DNA from: Phycisphaerae bacterium
GTDB taxonomy: Bacteria; Planctomycetota; Phycisphaerae; UBA1845; Fen-1342
DNA: 33,134 nucleotides
Direction: 5' to 3'
NCBI GenBank assembly: GCA_028277645.1
Contig: JANQFV010000049.1
Location: forward strand, 1-33,134
A program made the translations under genes and the position numbers. Under the pieces are notes generated by a model. The model was not told the DNA's origin and did no database searches. It saw nothing but the letters and a program-made list of their open reading frames with translations. Positions 7,729 to 15,024 of the stretch are shown piece after piece. How positions within the stretch are numbered: position 1 is the stretch's first letter; each line of letters opens with the position of its first letter.

Positions 7729-9212
7729 TGGGGAAGATAGGATCTGAGGATCTAAGGATCAGAGGATCTGAGGGGTTGTGCGGCGCGCGCGGCTTATTTG
7801 CTCTGGCTGCACTGCTAATTGTGGTTTTCGCTACGCCTTTGAGCTTCGCTCAGGAGGAGCCGGAGCTGCCGGTTGGATTGGGGGAATCTCAATCATCTGA
7901 CGAGCCGGACTTGCCGGTTGGACTTGGTGATACGTCCGCGGCTTCGCAGCCGGCCGAGGAGGCAGCAGACGCGCGGCGCGGCACGTGGGAAGCTCTCGCT
8001 GATCGTGTTTCCGGGTTCTGGGAAGTTCGCGGCGGGGTTCGTACGCAGTATGACCGGCATCAGTCGCAGGCCTCGTTGGGGGAGACGCGGTTGCAGCTTG
8101 AGTATGAGCAGTTCTTCGCGGAGAAGTACACACTGAAGCTGACAGCGGACTTCCTGTACGACCAAGTGCGTGATCGGCATTCGCTCAATCTGGAACGCGG
8201 GCAGGGATTTCTTGACCTGCGCGAGGCAAGTCTTATGTTCTCGCCGGTGGACTTCCTGGACGTGAAGGTTGGGCGGCAGGTGCTGACGTGGGGGACGGGG
8301 GATCTGCTGTTTCTGAATGATCTGTTCCCCAAAGACTGGCAGGCGTTCTTCATTGGGCGCGATGTCGAGTATCTCAAGGCGCCGTCGGACGCGTTGAAGA
8401 TGAGCGTGTACTCCGATGTCGTCAATTGGGACATCGTGTATACGCCACGGTTTGATGCGGATCGGTTCATCACGGGCGAGCGGATCTCGTACTTCAATCC
8501 GCTGATCGGCGGGCGGGCCGGACACAACTTTGAGCAGAACGCCGACATACCGAACGAGTGGTTTCGCGACAGCGAGTGGGCAACGCGCGTGTCGAAGAAC
8601 GTCAAGGGTGTCGAGTTCGCGGCGTATGGCTACTGGGGCTATTGGAAAAGCCCGGGCGGGATGGATCTGACTACGCTGTCCGCGACGTTTCCGCGGTTGA
8701 ACGTGTATGGTGGCAGCGTGCGCGGGCCGCTCGCGGGCGGTGTGGCGAATGCGGAGTTTGCATATTACGACTCGAGCGAGGACCGGCAGGGCAACAACCG
8801 TTTCGTCAATAACAGCGAGATGCGCTTCCTAGTCGGCTATGAGCGGCAGATGCCGGAGATTGCGTCGGATCTGACGGTCGGCGGGCAGTACTACGTCGAG
8901 TGGATGATGGACTACGACGAGTATCGTCGAACGGGGGTGCCGCTGATGCCGGTGCGGGACGAGCTGCGGCACGTGGTGACGTTGCGGGTAACGAAGCTGC
9001 TGATGAATCAGAATCTGGAGCTGTCGCTGTTTGCGTATTACAGTCCGTCGGATGCGGATGCGTATCTGCGGCCGCGGGCGTCGTACAAGATCAACGATCG
9101 CTGGCGCGTGGAGGTAGGCGGGAACGTGTTTTTCGGGCAGGAAGAGCACACGTTCTTCGGGCAGTTTGCGAACAACACGAATGTGTTCGCGGCCCTGCGG
9201 TACAGCTTCTGA
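7725..9212 (+). CDS. Predicted outer-membrane beta-barrel protein (DUF1302-like)
   Basis: 495 aa ending in YSF, the aromatic C-terminus expected of a barrel inserted by the Bam machinery. Residues about 23-43 are a signal peptide ending in SFAQ. A low-complexity linker with a repeat (PELPVGLG, then PDLPVGLG) follows, then alternating amphipathic strands. The barrel part (FWEVRGGVRTQYD; KVGRQVLTWGTGDLLFLNDL; LRPRASYKINDRWRVEVGGN) resembles DUF1302/alginate-export-type porins. The ATG at 7725 overlaps the upstream stop and has GGGAG eight bases before. The 18 codons before the signal peptide lie in 8-bp repeats of GGATCTGA type, so a later alternative start (TTG at 7776) is possible though it lacks a spaced ribosome site. 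Likely the outer-membrane exit or receiver for the MMPL/LolA-like pair. Confidence 0.82.
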   Translation: MMGKIGSEDLRIRGSEGLCGARGLFALAALLIVVFATPLSFAQEEPELPVGLGESQSSDEPDLPVGLGDTSAASQPAEEAADARRGTWEALADRVSGFWEVRGGVRTQYDRHQSQASLGETRLQLEYEQFFAEKYTLKLTADFLYDQVRDRHSLNLERGQGFLDLREASLMFSPVDFLDVKVGRQVLTWGTGDLLFLNDLFPKDWQAFFIGRDVEYLKAPSDALKMSVYSDVVNWDIVYTPRFDADRFITGERISYFNPLIGGRAGHNFEQNADIPNEWFRDSEWATRVSKNVKGVEFAAYGYWGYWKSPGGMDLTTLSATFPRLNVYGGSVRGPLAGGVANAEFAYYDSSEDRQGNNRFVNNSEMRFLVGYERQMPEIASDLTVGGQYYVEWMMDYDEYRRTGVPLMPVRDELRHVVTLRVTKLLMNQNLELSLFAYYSPSDADAYLRPRASYKINDRWRVEVGGNVFFGQEEHTFFGQFANNTNVFAALRYSF

Positions 9213-9274
9213 TCCGTAGTCTCGCGACCGGCATATCGATTCGGTTGGGCGCGCCCTCCACGATCGAGTGACCG

Positions 9275-9292
9275 CGCGGGCTGAGGCCCGCG
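9275..9292. terminator. Hairpin between convergent genes, probable bidirectional terminator
   Basis: CGCGGGC-TGAG-GCCCGCG, a perfect 7-bp GC stem with a 4-base loop. It sits between the end of the barrel gene (9212) and the end of the leftward DUF2892 gene (9340). No U-run follows on either strand. Confidence 0.45.
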
Positions 9293-9339
9293 GCTCGTTA
9301 CCACGCGAACTTACCGGGTCACTGTGGCAATTCACCGTG

Positions 9340-9555
9340 TCAGGATGGGCGGACGGGTTTCGCGCCTGCGTCCGGGACACCAAGCTGGCGCAGGACGGAC
9401 ATCGCGGGGCACCAGTTGGTGAAGGCAGACTGGAAGAGATTGAGGCCGACGAAGGCGGTGAAGAAGAGCCAGTACGGGTGGTGGACCCGGGACAGGACGA
9501 GGGTGAGGAGAACGACGAAGCCGGCCATCAGCCGCAGGTAACGCTCGACATTCAT
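9340..9555 (-). CDS. DUF2892 (YgaP transmembrane-type) small membrane protein
   Basis: 71 aa with two membrane helices (about 8-24 and 28-45) followed by the conserved TNWCPAMSVLRQLGV block, whose Cys-Pro is the hallmark of DUF2892/YgaP membrane domains. In other bacteria this domain is often fused to, or next to, a rhodanese, linking it to sulfur handling; no rhodanese is present here. The ATG at 9555 is supported by GGAG nine bases upstream; a GTG at 9600 in frame lacks a ribosome site. A sigma-54-type promoter lies about 70-100 bases upstream, and the palindrome shared with the sigma-54 activator lies behind it. Role inferred: target of that activator. Confidence 0.85.
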   Translation of the reverse strand: MNVERYLRLMAGFVVLLTLVLSRVHHPYWLFFTAFVGLNLFQSAFTNWCPAMSVLRQLGVPDAGAKPVRPS

Positions 9556-9636
9556 GAGTGGTGCTCCGATATCGCGATCGATTTCCGTGCGTGCGTTCAC
9601 AGCGGCCGCCCGTGCGATTCGCTTGATCTCCCGTAG

Positions 9637-9652
9637 TGCATACGGAATGCCA
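9637..9652 (-). promoter_or_regulatory. Sigma-54 promoter for DUF2892 gene
   Basis: Read leftward the sequence is TGGCATTCCGTATGCA: GG and GC are exactly 10 bases apart, matching TGGCAC-N5-TTGC with two mismatches outside the invariant pairs. The predicted start is near 9626, giving a leader of about 70 bases before the ATG at 9555. An AT-rich stretch (about 9670-9715) separates it from the palindrome at 9729, as expected where DNA must bend. Confidence 0.65.
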
Positions 9653-9728
9653 CTTCGGCATGAATCCCTATCCGTCTATTTAGAAACAAGTTACATCAAG
9701 CCAAAATGGGGAATCGACGACGTGCGGA

Positions 9729-9752
9729 TGTCCAGGTGAACACAATTGTCCA
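9729..9752. promoter_or_regulatory. Upstream activating site with TGTYCA half-sites
   Basis: TGTCCAGGTGAACA (9729-9742) has the same TGTYCA-N2-TGRACA form as the two sites beside the activator gene. It is followed by CAATTG and a third half-site TGTCCA (9747-9752); a fourth, TGGACA, is at 9768-9773. Its centre is about 110 bases upstream of the predicted sigma-54 start, a normal enhancer distance. The rest of the 382-base gap 9556-9937 holds only this control region and the leader of the DUF1571 gene. Confidence 0.6.
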
Positions 9753-9818
9753 GTAGAAGCGCACGAGTGGACAGTGAGAAACTTCACCCGCGTGGCGGCG
9801 ACAGGGAAGTGGCGCGAT

Positions 9819-9824
9819 TACAAT
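9819..9824 (+). promoter_or_regulatory. Possible -10 box before DUF1571 gene
   Basis: TACAAT, five of six to consensus and followed by ACTGCA, lies 114 bases before the DUF1571 start. No convincing -35 hexamer is visible, so this is weak. Confidence 0.2.
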
Positions 9825-9937
9825 ACTGCACTCTGGAGGAGGCGCACGCCCCCGCCAATCAGAGGCGGGTACCTGGGTTCCGGCCCGCTCGGCGATTTCC
9901 CGCCGACGCCCCCCACGACTTAGCTAAGGGATGTTTC

Positions 9938-10723
9938 ATGAACGCACGCCAAATGCGGCGCCGTTGTGCAGCCTATGCCGTTCCCGTCGCGATCTTCTTC
10001 GCGCTGCTCCTCTGCGCGGACCGGCCGCGGACGTCCCATGCTGCGAGCCCGGAACAGCTTGCGCCGGCTGAACTGCTGGAGCGAGCGCTTCAACAATGCA
10101 ACACGATCAATGACTACGCGTGCCGGTTCACCAAGTGCGAGCGGATGAACGGCCGGCTGAAGAAGCCGGAAGTGATCGATGTGCGGGTACGCGTCGCGCC
10201 GCTGAGCATCTATATGCAGTGGGTCGAGAATCCGGGCAAGATCCGGCGGGCGGTATACGTTCAGGGGCGTAACGTCGGAGACGAAGGACAGGAGCGAGTG
10301 CTGGTCGAGCCGAACGGGTTGCTGGCGCGGGCAGTTGCGCCGCGGGTCAAACTCGAACTGCGCGGCGAGCGCGCGCGCAAGGCAAGCCGGTACACAATCG
10401 ACGAGTATGTGTTTCGCGCGATGCTGCAACGGATCATCACGCAGAGCAGCGGGGCGACCGGCGCGGAATTCGCGTGGAGGCCGGTACGCGGCGGCACCAT
10501 CGACGGGCGCGACACGTTCGTGCTGGAGTGCGTCCGAGAATCCTCCACGCCGACAGACGCGGAGTCACCCGCGGTACTCATCGTACACCTCGACCGTCAG
10601 CGGCTCGTACCGCTCATGCTGCAAGCGTACGCCGACCCGCAACGGGAGGTGCTGGTCGAGGAGTATCGGTGCGAGGATCTGCGGTTGAATCCGGGGCTTG
10701 GGGACGCGGACTTTCAGCTCTAG
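9938..10723 (+). CDS. DUF1571 family secreted protein
   Basis: 261 aa with an N-terminal signal sequence (about 1-33: RRR followed by a hydrophobic core and SHAA). The DUF1571 core follows: INDYACRFTKCERMNGRLKK, VRVRVAPLSIYMQWV and VYVQGRNVGDEGQ. This domain is common in planctomycetes and has no known function; the shape of the sequence suggests a LolA-like curved-sheet periplasmic protein, which is my inference. The ATG at 9938 is preceded by AAGGG and the signal sequence; the frame is open earlier from 9746 but without a signal or ribosome site. It is separated by 204 bases and a hairpin repeat from the downstream ABC genes, so probably monocistronic. Confidence 0.82.
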   Translation: MNARQMRRRCAAYAVPVAIFFALLLCADRPRTSHAASPEQLAPAELLERALQQCNTINDYACRFTKCERMNGRLKKPEVIDVRVRVAPLSIYMQWVENPGKIRRAVYVQGRNVGDEGQERVLVEPNGLLARAVAPRVKLELRGERARKASRYTIDEYVFRAMLQRIITQSSGATGAEFAWRPVRGGTIDGRDTFVLECVRESSTPTDAESPAVLIVHLDRQRLVPLMLQAYADPQREVLVEEYRCEDLRLNPGLGDADFQL

Positions 10724-10760
10724 GACGCTGTTGGGGGATCAGGACTTACGCCGAGAGCAC

Positions 10761-10787
10761 GTCGGCCGCGGGGGGGTCGACGCTACG
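10761..10787. repeat. Dispersed hairpin repeat, copy 3
   Basis: GTCGGCC, a G-rich loop, then GGTCGAC (one G-U pair in the stem), followed by GCTACGCG. Nearly identical over its length to copy 1 at 1762. It lies in the gap before the ABC transporter genes, whose remainder (10788-10927) shows no clear promoter. Confidence 0.6.
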
Positions 10788-10927
10788 CGCGAGTGTCGTC
10801 ATACGGGCAGGCGGCACACGCGGTTGTGGGTAGTTGTCACGATTCGCCGCAACGTGTGTGACGCTTCCCACTGCCGCTTTCCTATTCGATACGCTGGCTG
10901 CGTCTGCGAGGTCTGTGGAGGAACTCT

Positions 10928-11839
10928 ATGAACGCGGTCGAGTTGAACTACGTCACCAAGATGTTCGGCGCGCATACTGCGGTGGATGATCTCTCGCTGG
11001 TCGTGCCGCAGGGCTGTGTGTACGGCTTCATCGGGCCGAATGGTTCGGGGAAGACCACAACACTGCGAATGATCATGCGCATTCTGCACGCCGACACGGG
11101 GCAGATCATTGTGCTCGGCGAGGAGCGGCAGGAGGCGTATACGGACCGCGTGGGGTATCTGCCCGAAGAGCGTGGGTTGTACAAGAAGATGAAAGTGCGC
11201 GACCTGCTGCGTTTGTACGGTCAGCTTAAGAACGGGAAGAACGTCAACGCCGAAGTCGACCGCTGGCTGGAGAAACTGGATCTGTCTGACTGGGGGAACA
11301 AGAAAATCGAAACGCTCAGCAAGGGGATGAGTCAGAAGGTGCAGTTCATCGCAACGATCGTGTCGCGGCCGGAGCTCGTCATCCTCGATGAGCCGTTCAG
11401 CGGACTGGATCCGGTCAATGCTGAAGTGCTCAAGGATGCGATCCTGGAGTTGCAGTCGCAGGGAACAACGATCATTTTCAGCACGCACGATATGAGTGTG
11501 GCCGAGCGCATGTGTGATTACATCTTCATGATCTTCCGCGGCCGCAAGGTGCTCGACGGAACGCTGGCGGACATTCAGGACACGTATGGAGCCGACACGG
11601 TGCGGGTGCGCATCGACGGCAACGGGGACGTGCTGAATGATCTGCCGGGCGTGGAGCGGGTGAACAACTACGGCCAGTTGCAGGAGCTGCGCATGAGCAG
11701 CGGCTCGGATGAGCAGCAAATACTGGCGGAAATCATGAGCCGGACGCGTGTGCGGCACTTCGAGATCGCGCGGCCTTCATTGCACGACATCTTTGTTCGT
11801 ATCGCCGGACCGGAAGCGCGGGAGGTCGATCATGCGTAA
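10928..11839 (+). CDS. ABC transporter ATP-binding protein (NatA-like)
   Basis: 303 aa cytosolic ATPase of a type-2 ABC exporter. Walker A GPNGSGKT is at 36-43, the Q-loop region is replaced by the GYLPEERGLYKKM stretch at about 76-88 typical of NatA-like and drug-export ATPases, the signature is LSKGM at 130-134, Walker B is VILDEP at 151-156 and the switch His is at 187 (STHDM). A C-terminal extension of about 90 residues follows, as in NatA-type proteins. The ATG has GGAGG six bases upstream. The end of the gene overlaps the start of the permease gene by eight bases. Substrate not determinable; Na+ or drug export are the usual annotations for this subfamily. Confidence 0.93.
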   Translation: MNAVELNYVTKMFGAHTAVDDLSLVVPQGCVYGFIGPNGSGKTTTLRMIMRILHADTGQIIVLGEERQEAYTDRVGYLPEERGLYKKMKVRDLLRLYGQLKNGKNVNAEVDRWLEKLDLSDWGNKKIETLSKGMSQKVQFIATIVSRPELVILDEPFSGLDPVNAEVLKDAILELQSQGTTIIFSTHDMSVAERMCDYIFMIFRGRKVLDGTLADIQDTYGADTVRVRIDGNGDVLNDLPGVERVNNYGQLQELRMSSGSDEQQILAEIMSRTRVRHFEIARPSLHDIFVRIAGPEAREVDHA

Positions 11840-13145
11840 GGTGATGCTGCTGGCCTGGCGGGAATACAAGCTTGCCGTTCAGAGCAAGGCGTTCTTTGTA
11901 ATGATCGCGCTGGTACCCGTTCTGATGGGCGGCGGGCTCATCGTGCAGAAGATGGTTGAGTCGCAGGTCGATACACGGTTCAAGACGATCGCCGTGGTCG
12001 ATCGGACAGGCCAGATCGGATTGGCGATAGTCGGTGCCGCGGAATGGCACAACGAGCACGAGGCGTACGACCCGGAAAACGGAGAGCAAGTCGGTCCCAC
12101 GTACGAGATCGAGCTGGTTCCGCCTAACGTGGGCGATCCAGCTGCGCAGCGTCTGTCGCTATCCGAGCGTGTACGTGAACGCGAGCTGCACGCATTCGTA
12201 GATATCGGCGCTGCGGTCATCAGCGGCGACGACCCCGCGTCCAGCGGCGTTGCTTATCACTCCGAGAACGCCGCCCTGGACGACGTGCGTAACTGGATCA
12301 CGCAACCGCTGAATCGGCAGATTCGCACGCTGCGGCTGGCCGAAGCGGGCGTAGACGAGTCCACCGTGCAGGGCGTATTCAACTGGGTTCGGGCCGAGCC
12401 GATGGGGCTGATCACGCGCGACGCCGCGTCCGGGGAGGTCGCGGAAGCGGAACGGGCGAGCGAGGGGCGGGCGATTGGCATACCCATGGTCGCGCTGATG
12501 CTGATGTTCCTGATGATCATGGTGGCGGTGAATCCGCTGATCAACGCAGTGCTCGAGGAGAAGATGCAGCGTATCGCGGAGGTGATGCTCGGGTCCGTTC
12601 GTCCCTTCCAGCTCATGCTGGGGAAGTTGGTGGGCACGCTCGGCGTCTCCTTGACGGTGCTTGCGATCTACATGTCGGCCGGCGTCCTGGTGACGTTCCA
12701 GTTCGACGTGGCCGACGAGATTCCGTGGGAGCTGTTGCCATGGTTCCTGATCTACATGGTGGCGGCGATCTTCCTGTTCGGCGCGTTACTGACGGCGGCG
12801 GGGGCAGCGTGCAGCGATCTGAAGGAGGCGCAGTCGTTGGTCATGCCGGTGTACCTGTTCATCATGTTGCCGATGTTCTGCTGGCTGCCGGTGCTGAAGG
12901 ACCCGGATGGTAAGTTTGCGACGGTGATGTCGTTGATTCCGCCGTTTACGCCGATCCTGATGCTGGTGCGCCAAGCGGCGCCGGTGTCGATCCCAGCGTG
13001 GCAACCGTGGGTCGGGCTCGTTGGCGTGGCGCTGTTCACGCTGCTGGGCGTCTGGGTAGCCGGCCGGATTCTGCGCGTGGGTTTGCTGATGCAGGGCAAG
13101 CCGCCGAGCATAAAGGACCTCGCCCGGTGGGCGATCCGCGGGTAG
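11832..13145 (+). CDS. ABC-2 type permease (NatB-like)
   Basis: 437 aa integral membrane partner of the preceding ATPase. One N-terminal helix (about 14-36) is followed by a large extracytoplasmic domain (about 37-215), then five or more helices to the C-terminus. The short cytoplasmic motif EEKMQRIAEVMLGSVRPFQL after the second helix is typical of NatB/ABC-2 permeases. The ATG at 11832 lies inside the end of the ATPase gene with GGAGG upstream within that gene, showing translational coupling. Together the two proteins would form an exporter dimer. Confidence 0.9.
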   Translation: MRKVMLLAWREYKLAVQSKAFFVMIALVPVLMGGGLIVQKMVESQVDTRFKTIAVVDRTGQIGLAIVGAAEWHNEHEAYDPENGEQVGPTYEIELVPPNVGDPAAQRLSLSERVRERELHAFVDIGAAVISGDDPASSGVAYHSENAALDDVRNWITQPLNRQIRTLRLAEAGVDESTVQGVFNWVRAEPMGLITRDAASGEVAEAERASEGRAIGIPMVALMLMFLMIMVAVNPLINAVLEEKMQRIAEVMLGSVRPFQLMLGKLVGTLGVSLTVLAIYMSAGVLVTFQFDVADEIPWELLPWFLIYMVAAIFLFGALLTAAGAACSDLKEAQSLVMPVYLFIMLPMFCWLPVLKDPDGKFATVMSLIPPFTPILMLVRQAAPVSIPAWQPWVGLVGVALFTLLGVWVAGRILRVGLLMQGKPPSIKDLARWAIRG

Positions 13146-13180
13146 TGTAGTGTCTATCCATCAAAGACCGGAGTGAAGTT

Positions 13181-13664
13181 ATGGTAGCGCGTGAGAAACC
13201 GCTCTTGCTGCAAGAGGAAATTCTGCTCCTGCTGCTACACGATGAGAAGGGCACTCTGCTCCGGGACGCGATGTACACGTACGCACTGGGCTGGGGCCAT
13301 GATGGCGGAACTGGTGCTGGCGGAACGAATCGCGGTCGAAGACAACAAGCGCAAGCTCTATCCGGAAGTTGATCCGCGGCCGGAGAAGGCGCTGATCGAG
13401 CGGCCGCGCGACGCGATCTTCACCGAGAAGCGCAACGTCGATGCGCGAACGGCGATTCTGGTCGCGCTGGCGGAGAGCGTGGATCTGCTGCGGATTCCGT
13501 TCTCCAAGAAAGAACTGCGGCCGCGGAAGCAGCGGATTAGGCAACTTGCCGAAGGCGCGCTGAGCGGCGATGCGACCAAGGCCGCAATTGAGGCGGCGCA
13601 GACGGCAATCGCTATGGCTGTGATCATCCCCGCGATCACTACGACGGTGATTACCACGAGCTGA
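13181..13664 (+). pseudogene. GPP34-family protein gene with a single-base frameshift
   Basis: From the ATG at 13181 (GGAG seven bases upstream) the first 37 codons read as the start of a GPP34/GOLPH3-type protein: PLLLQEEILLLLLHDEKGTL, then YALG. Skipping one base (T at 13292, within GGGCTGGGG) restores the family pattern: GAMMAELVLAERIAVEDN, then VDARTAILVALAESVDLLRI and a C-terminal AAIEAAQTAIAMAV helix to 13664. Unshifted, translation ends after 63 residues. The repaired protein would be 160 aa, somewhat short of the usual 200-plus. GPP34 proteins bind phosphoinositide in eukaryotes; the bacterial role is unknown. The gene starts 35 bases after the ABC permease, so likely the same transcript. 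The extra base may be a true mutation or an assembly error. Confidence 0.75.
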
Positions 13665-13723
13665 GGCGGCGGGGGCGAGCGGAGTGTCAGCGGCGATTGG
13701 ACGTCGTTCTTACGTCGCAGCCA

Positions 13724-13748
13724 GATTCCTCGCTGCGCTCGGAATGAC
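13724..13748. repeat. Short repeat of 'ATTCC-TCGCTGCGCTC-GGAAT' type
   Basis: ATTCC and GGAAT flank a CGCTGCGCTC core. In the reverse direction it encodes the peptide VIPSAARNL, familiar from spurious ORFs over short dispersed repeats in many bacterial genomes. Only one copy is in the window; it sits between converging genes. Confidence 0.45.
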
Positions 13749-13765
13749 GTGTTGGGGTCGATTCC

Positions 13766-14710
13766 TTACAGGCGGACTTTGAAGAGCGGCTTGAAAATCA
13801 GCGCGAACGCCATCGATACGATGAAGAACGTCAGGATCCACCAGTTGGGGCCGTAGATCCAGGAGTCGACGCCGGCGTATTGGATCGTGACGTGCCGTAC
13901 GGGGGCGTCGCCGCTGATGGGTGACTCGACTGGGTGCAGAATCTGAGAGGTCCAATTCCAGCCGGGGCGTTCGGCGCTGACGCGCGCGAACGGTTCGCCG
14001 ATGACGAGCTCCTTCTCCACGACCGCATCATTGACGGCGAAGCGGAGTGTGTGGCGCCCCTCCTCGCCCGCGACTATTCGCCAAACCAGCTCGCCGCCGC
14101 CGGGAACGGGGCCGAGCGCCTCGGCGATACCCGGGCTGTCTTCGAGTCGCGCTTCGTCGATCTTGGCCTTCTCGTCGGCCAGATCGAGGCGGACGTAAGT
14201 CTGCTCGCCAGGCTCGAGCGGTCGCCATTGATGGCGCAGACCCATCTGGGCCAGGATCAGCACCATGGGGAACAGCATGATGAAAACCGGGCGCAGCATG
14301 TACCACTGGAGCTTCAGCAGGGCGCCGAGCAGGCGGCGTTGTGATTTCACCGCGACGCCGAAATCGTCCTTGAAGAGCTTTAGGGCAAGGAGGTTGGCGG
14401 TGATGCGGTCGCGGGCGCGACCGATGCCGTCCTGATTCGACGTGTAGCGGAAGCCGATCAGCATGAGCACGCCGACAACCGCGGAGATCAGCACCAGTCC
14501 GACCCACGCCGGCATGAGACCAAGGGGCGCATAGATCACGTTGCCGACGATCGTCAGGACCGGGTTGAGCAGCCACAGCAACGTCGACAGGATCGGCTGT
14601 AACACCAGATCGAGCCATCCCCAAGCAGTGGCCAGCGCGTCGATGAGCACGTCGACGAGCCAGCGGGCGGCGTTTGTTCCGTTGATCAACAGCCAGTTGA
14701 TGGCAGCCAT
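13766..14710 (-). CDS. Integral membrane protein, possibly YidC/EMC3 (DUF106)-like
   Basis: 314 aa, not firmly recognised. An N-terminal amphipathic/hydrophobic stretch (about 3-60) is followed by a helix at about 67-88, then a charged, basic, probably cytoplasmic hairpin (RARDRITANLLALKLFKDDF, then VKSQRRLLGALLKLQWYML). Further helices are at about 138-157 and 285-308. Between the last two lies a beta-rich domain (about 160-275), probably outside the membrane. The order helix, basic hairpin, helix recalls the YidC/Oxa1/EMC3 superfamily, but this is inference from shape only. The ATG at 14710 with GGGA upstream was chosen over a GTG two codons earlier. It is the last gene of the leftward phosphodiesterase cluster, so it may help insert or present those proteins. 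Confidence 0.6.
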   Translation of the reverse strand: MAAINWLLINGTNAARWLVDVLIDALATAWGWLDLVLQPILSTLLWLLNPVLTIVGNVIYAPLGLMPAWVGLVLISAVVGVLMLIGFRYTSNQDGIGRARDRITANLLALKLFKDDFGVAVKSQRRLLGALLKLQWYMLRPVFIMLFPMVLILAQMGLRHQWRPLEPGEQTYVRLDLADEKAKIDEARLEDSPGIAEALGPVPGGGELVWRIVAGEEGRHTLRFAVNDAVVEKELVIGEPFARVSAERPGWNWTSQILHPVESPISGDAPVRHVTIQYAGVDSWIYGPNWWILTFFIVSMAFALIFKPLFKVRL

Positions 14711-14810
14711 GGGCACTGTTCCCGGTGCGTTCGGCCACGACAGTGGCGCGCGCGTCTGATGAGCGGAGGCTTGGCGTCAGGACACTCGACGCCGCGCGTG
14801 TGCGTTCGGA

Positions 14811-14999
14811 TTATTCGAGGTAGCCCAGCCCTTTCAGGCGGTCGATGACCTCCTGCTCACCATCGCTGCTCGATTCGACCTGTCCGAGCTCCTTCTCGAT
14901 GATGTGGACGATGAACTCGTCGGCCGACGAGTAGCCGCCGATCTCGGCGACCTTCTTCACGCGGTCGTAGAGATTGTCGTCGATCTTCACTTTCGCCAC
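14811..14999 (-). CDS. Small ribbon-helix-helix-like protein
   Basis: 62 aa. The N-terminal MAKVKIDDNLYDRVKKVAEI followed by YSSADEFIVHIIEKEL matches a short strand plus two helices, as in CopG/Arc/MetJ-type proteins. The acidic C-terminus ends in IDRLKGLGYLE; the same 'L..LGY' ending occurs near the C-terminus of many sulfatase-family proteins, including the one at 19625 (LESLGYAGG). Start is a GTG with GAGGAG nine bases upstream. It lies 25 bases after the stop of the phosphodiesterase-family gene on the same strand, so it is probably cotranscribed. DNA binding, perhaps as a repressor of the cluster, is inferred; a protein-interaction role is equally possible. Confidence 0.75.
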   Translation of the reverse strand: MAKVKIDDNLYDRVKKVAEIGGYSSADEFIVHIIEKELGQVESSSDGEQEVIDRLKGLGYLE

Positions 15000-15024
15000 G
15001 GCTCGTGCTCCTCGGTGCTGATGC

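Noticed and set aside
9556..9600. GTG start at 9600 for the DUF2892 protein
   Set aside because: No ribosome site upstream of it, while the ATG at 9555 has GGAG at good spacing and starts right at the family's usual N-terminus.
13285..13300. Programmed ribosomal frameshift in the GPP34 gene
   Set aside because: No slippery heptamer, no stimulatory hairpin or upstream Shine-Dalgarno-like element was seen; mutation or sequencing error is simpler.
14028..14738. Long overlapping open frames opposite or beside the membrane protein and phosphodiesterase genes
   Set aside because: They are Arg/Pro/Ala-rich shadows of real genes, typical at this GC content, without ribosome sites or recognisable domains.
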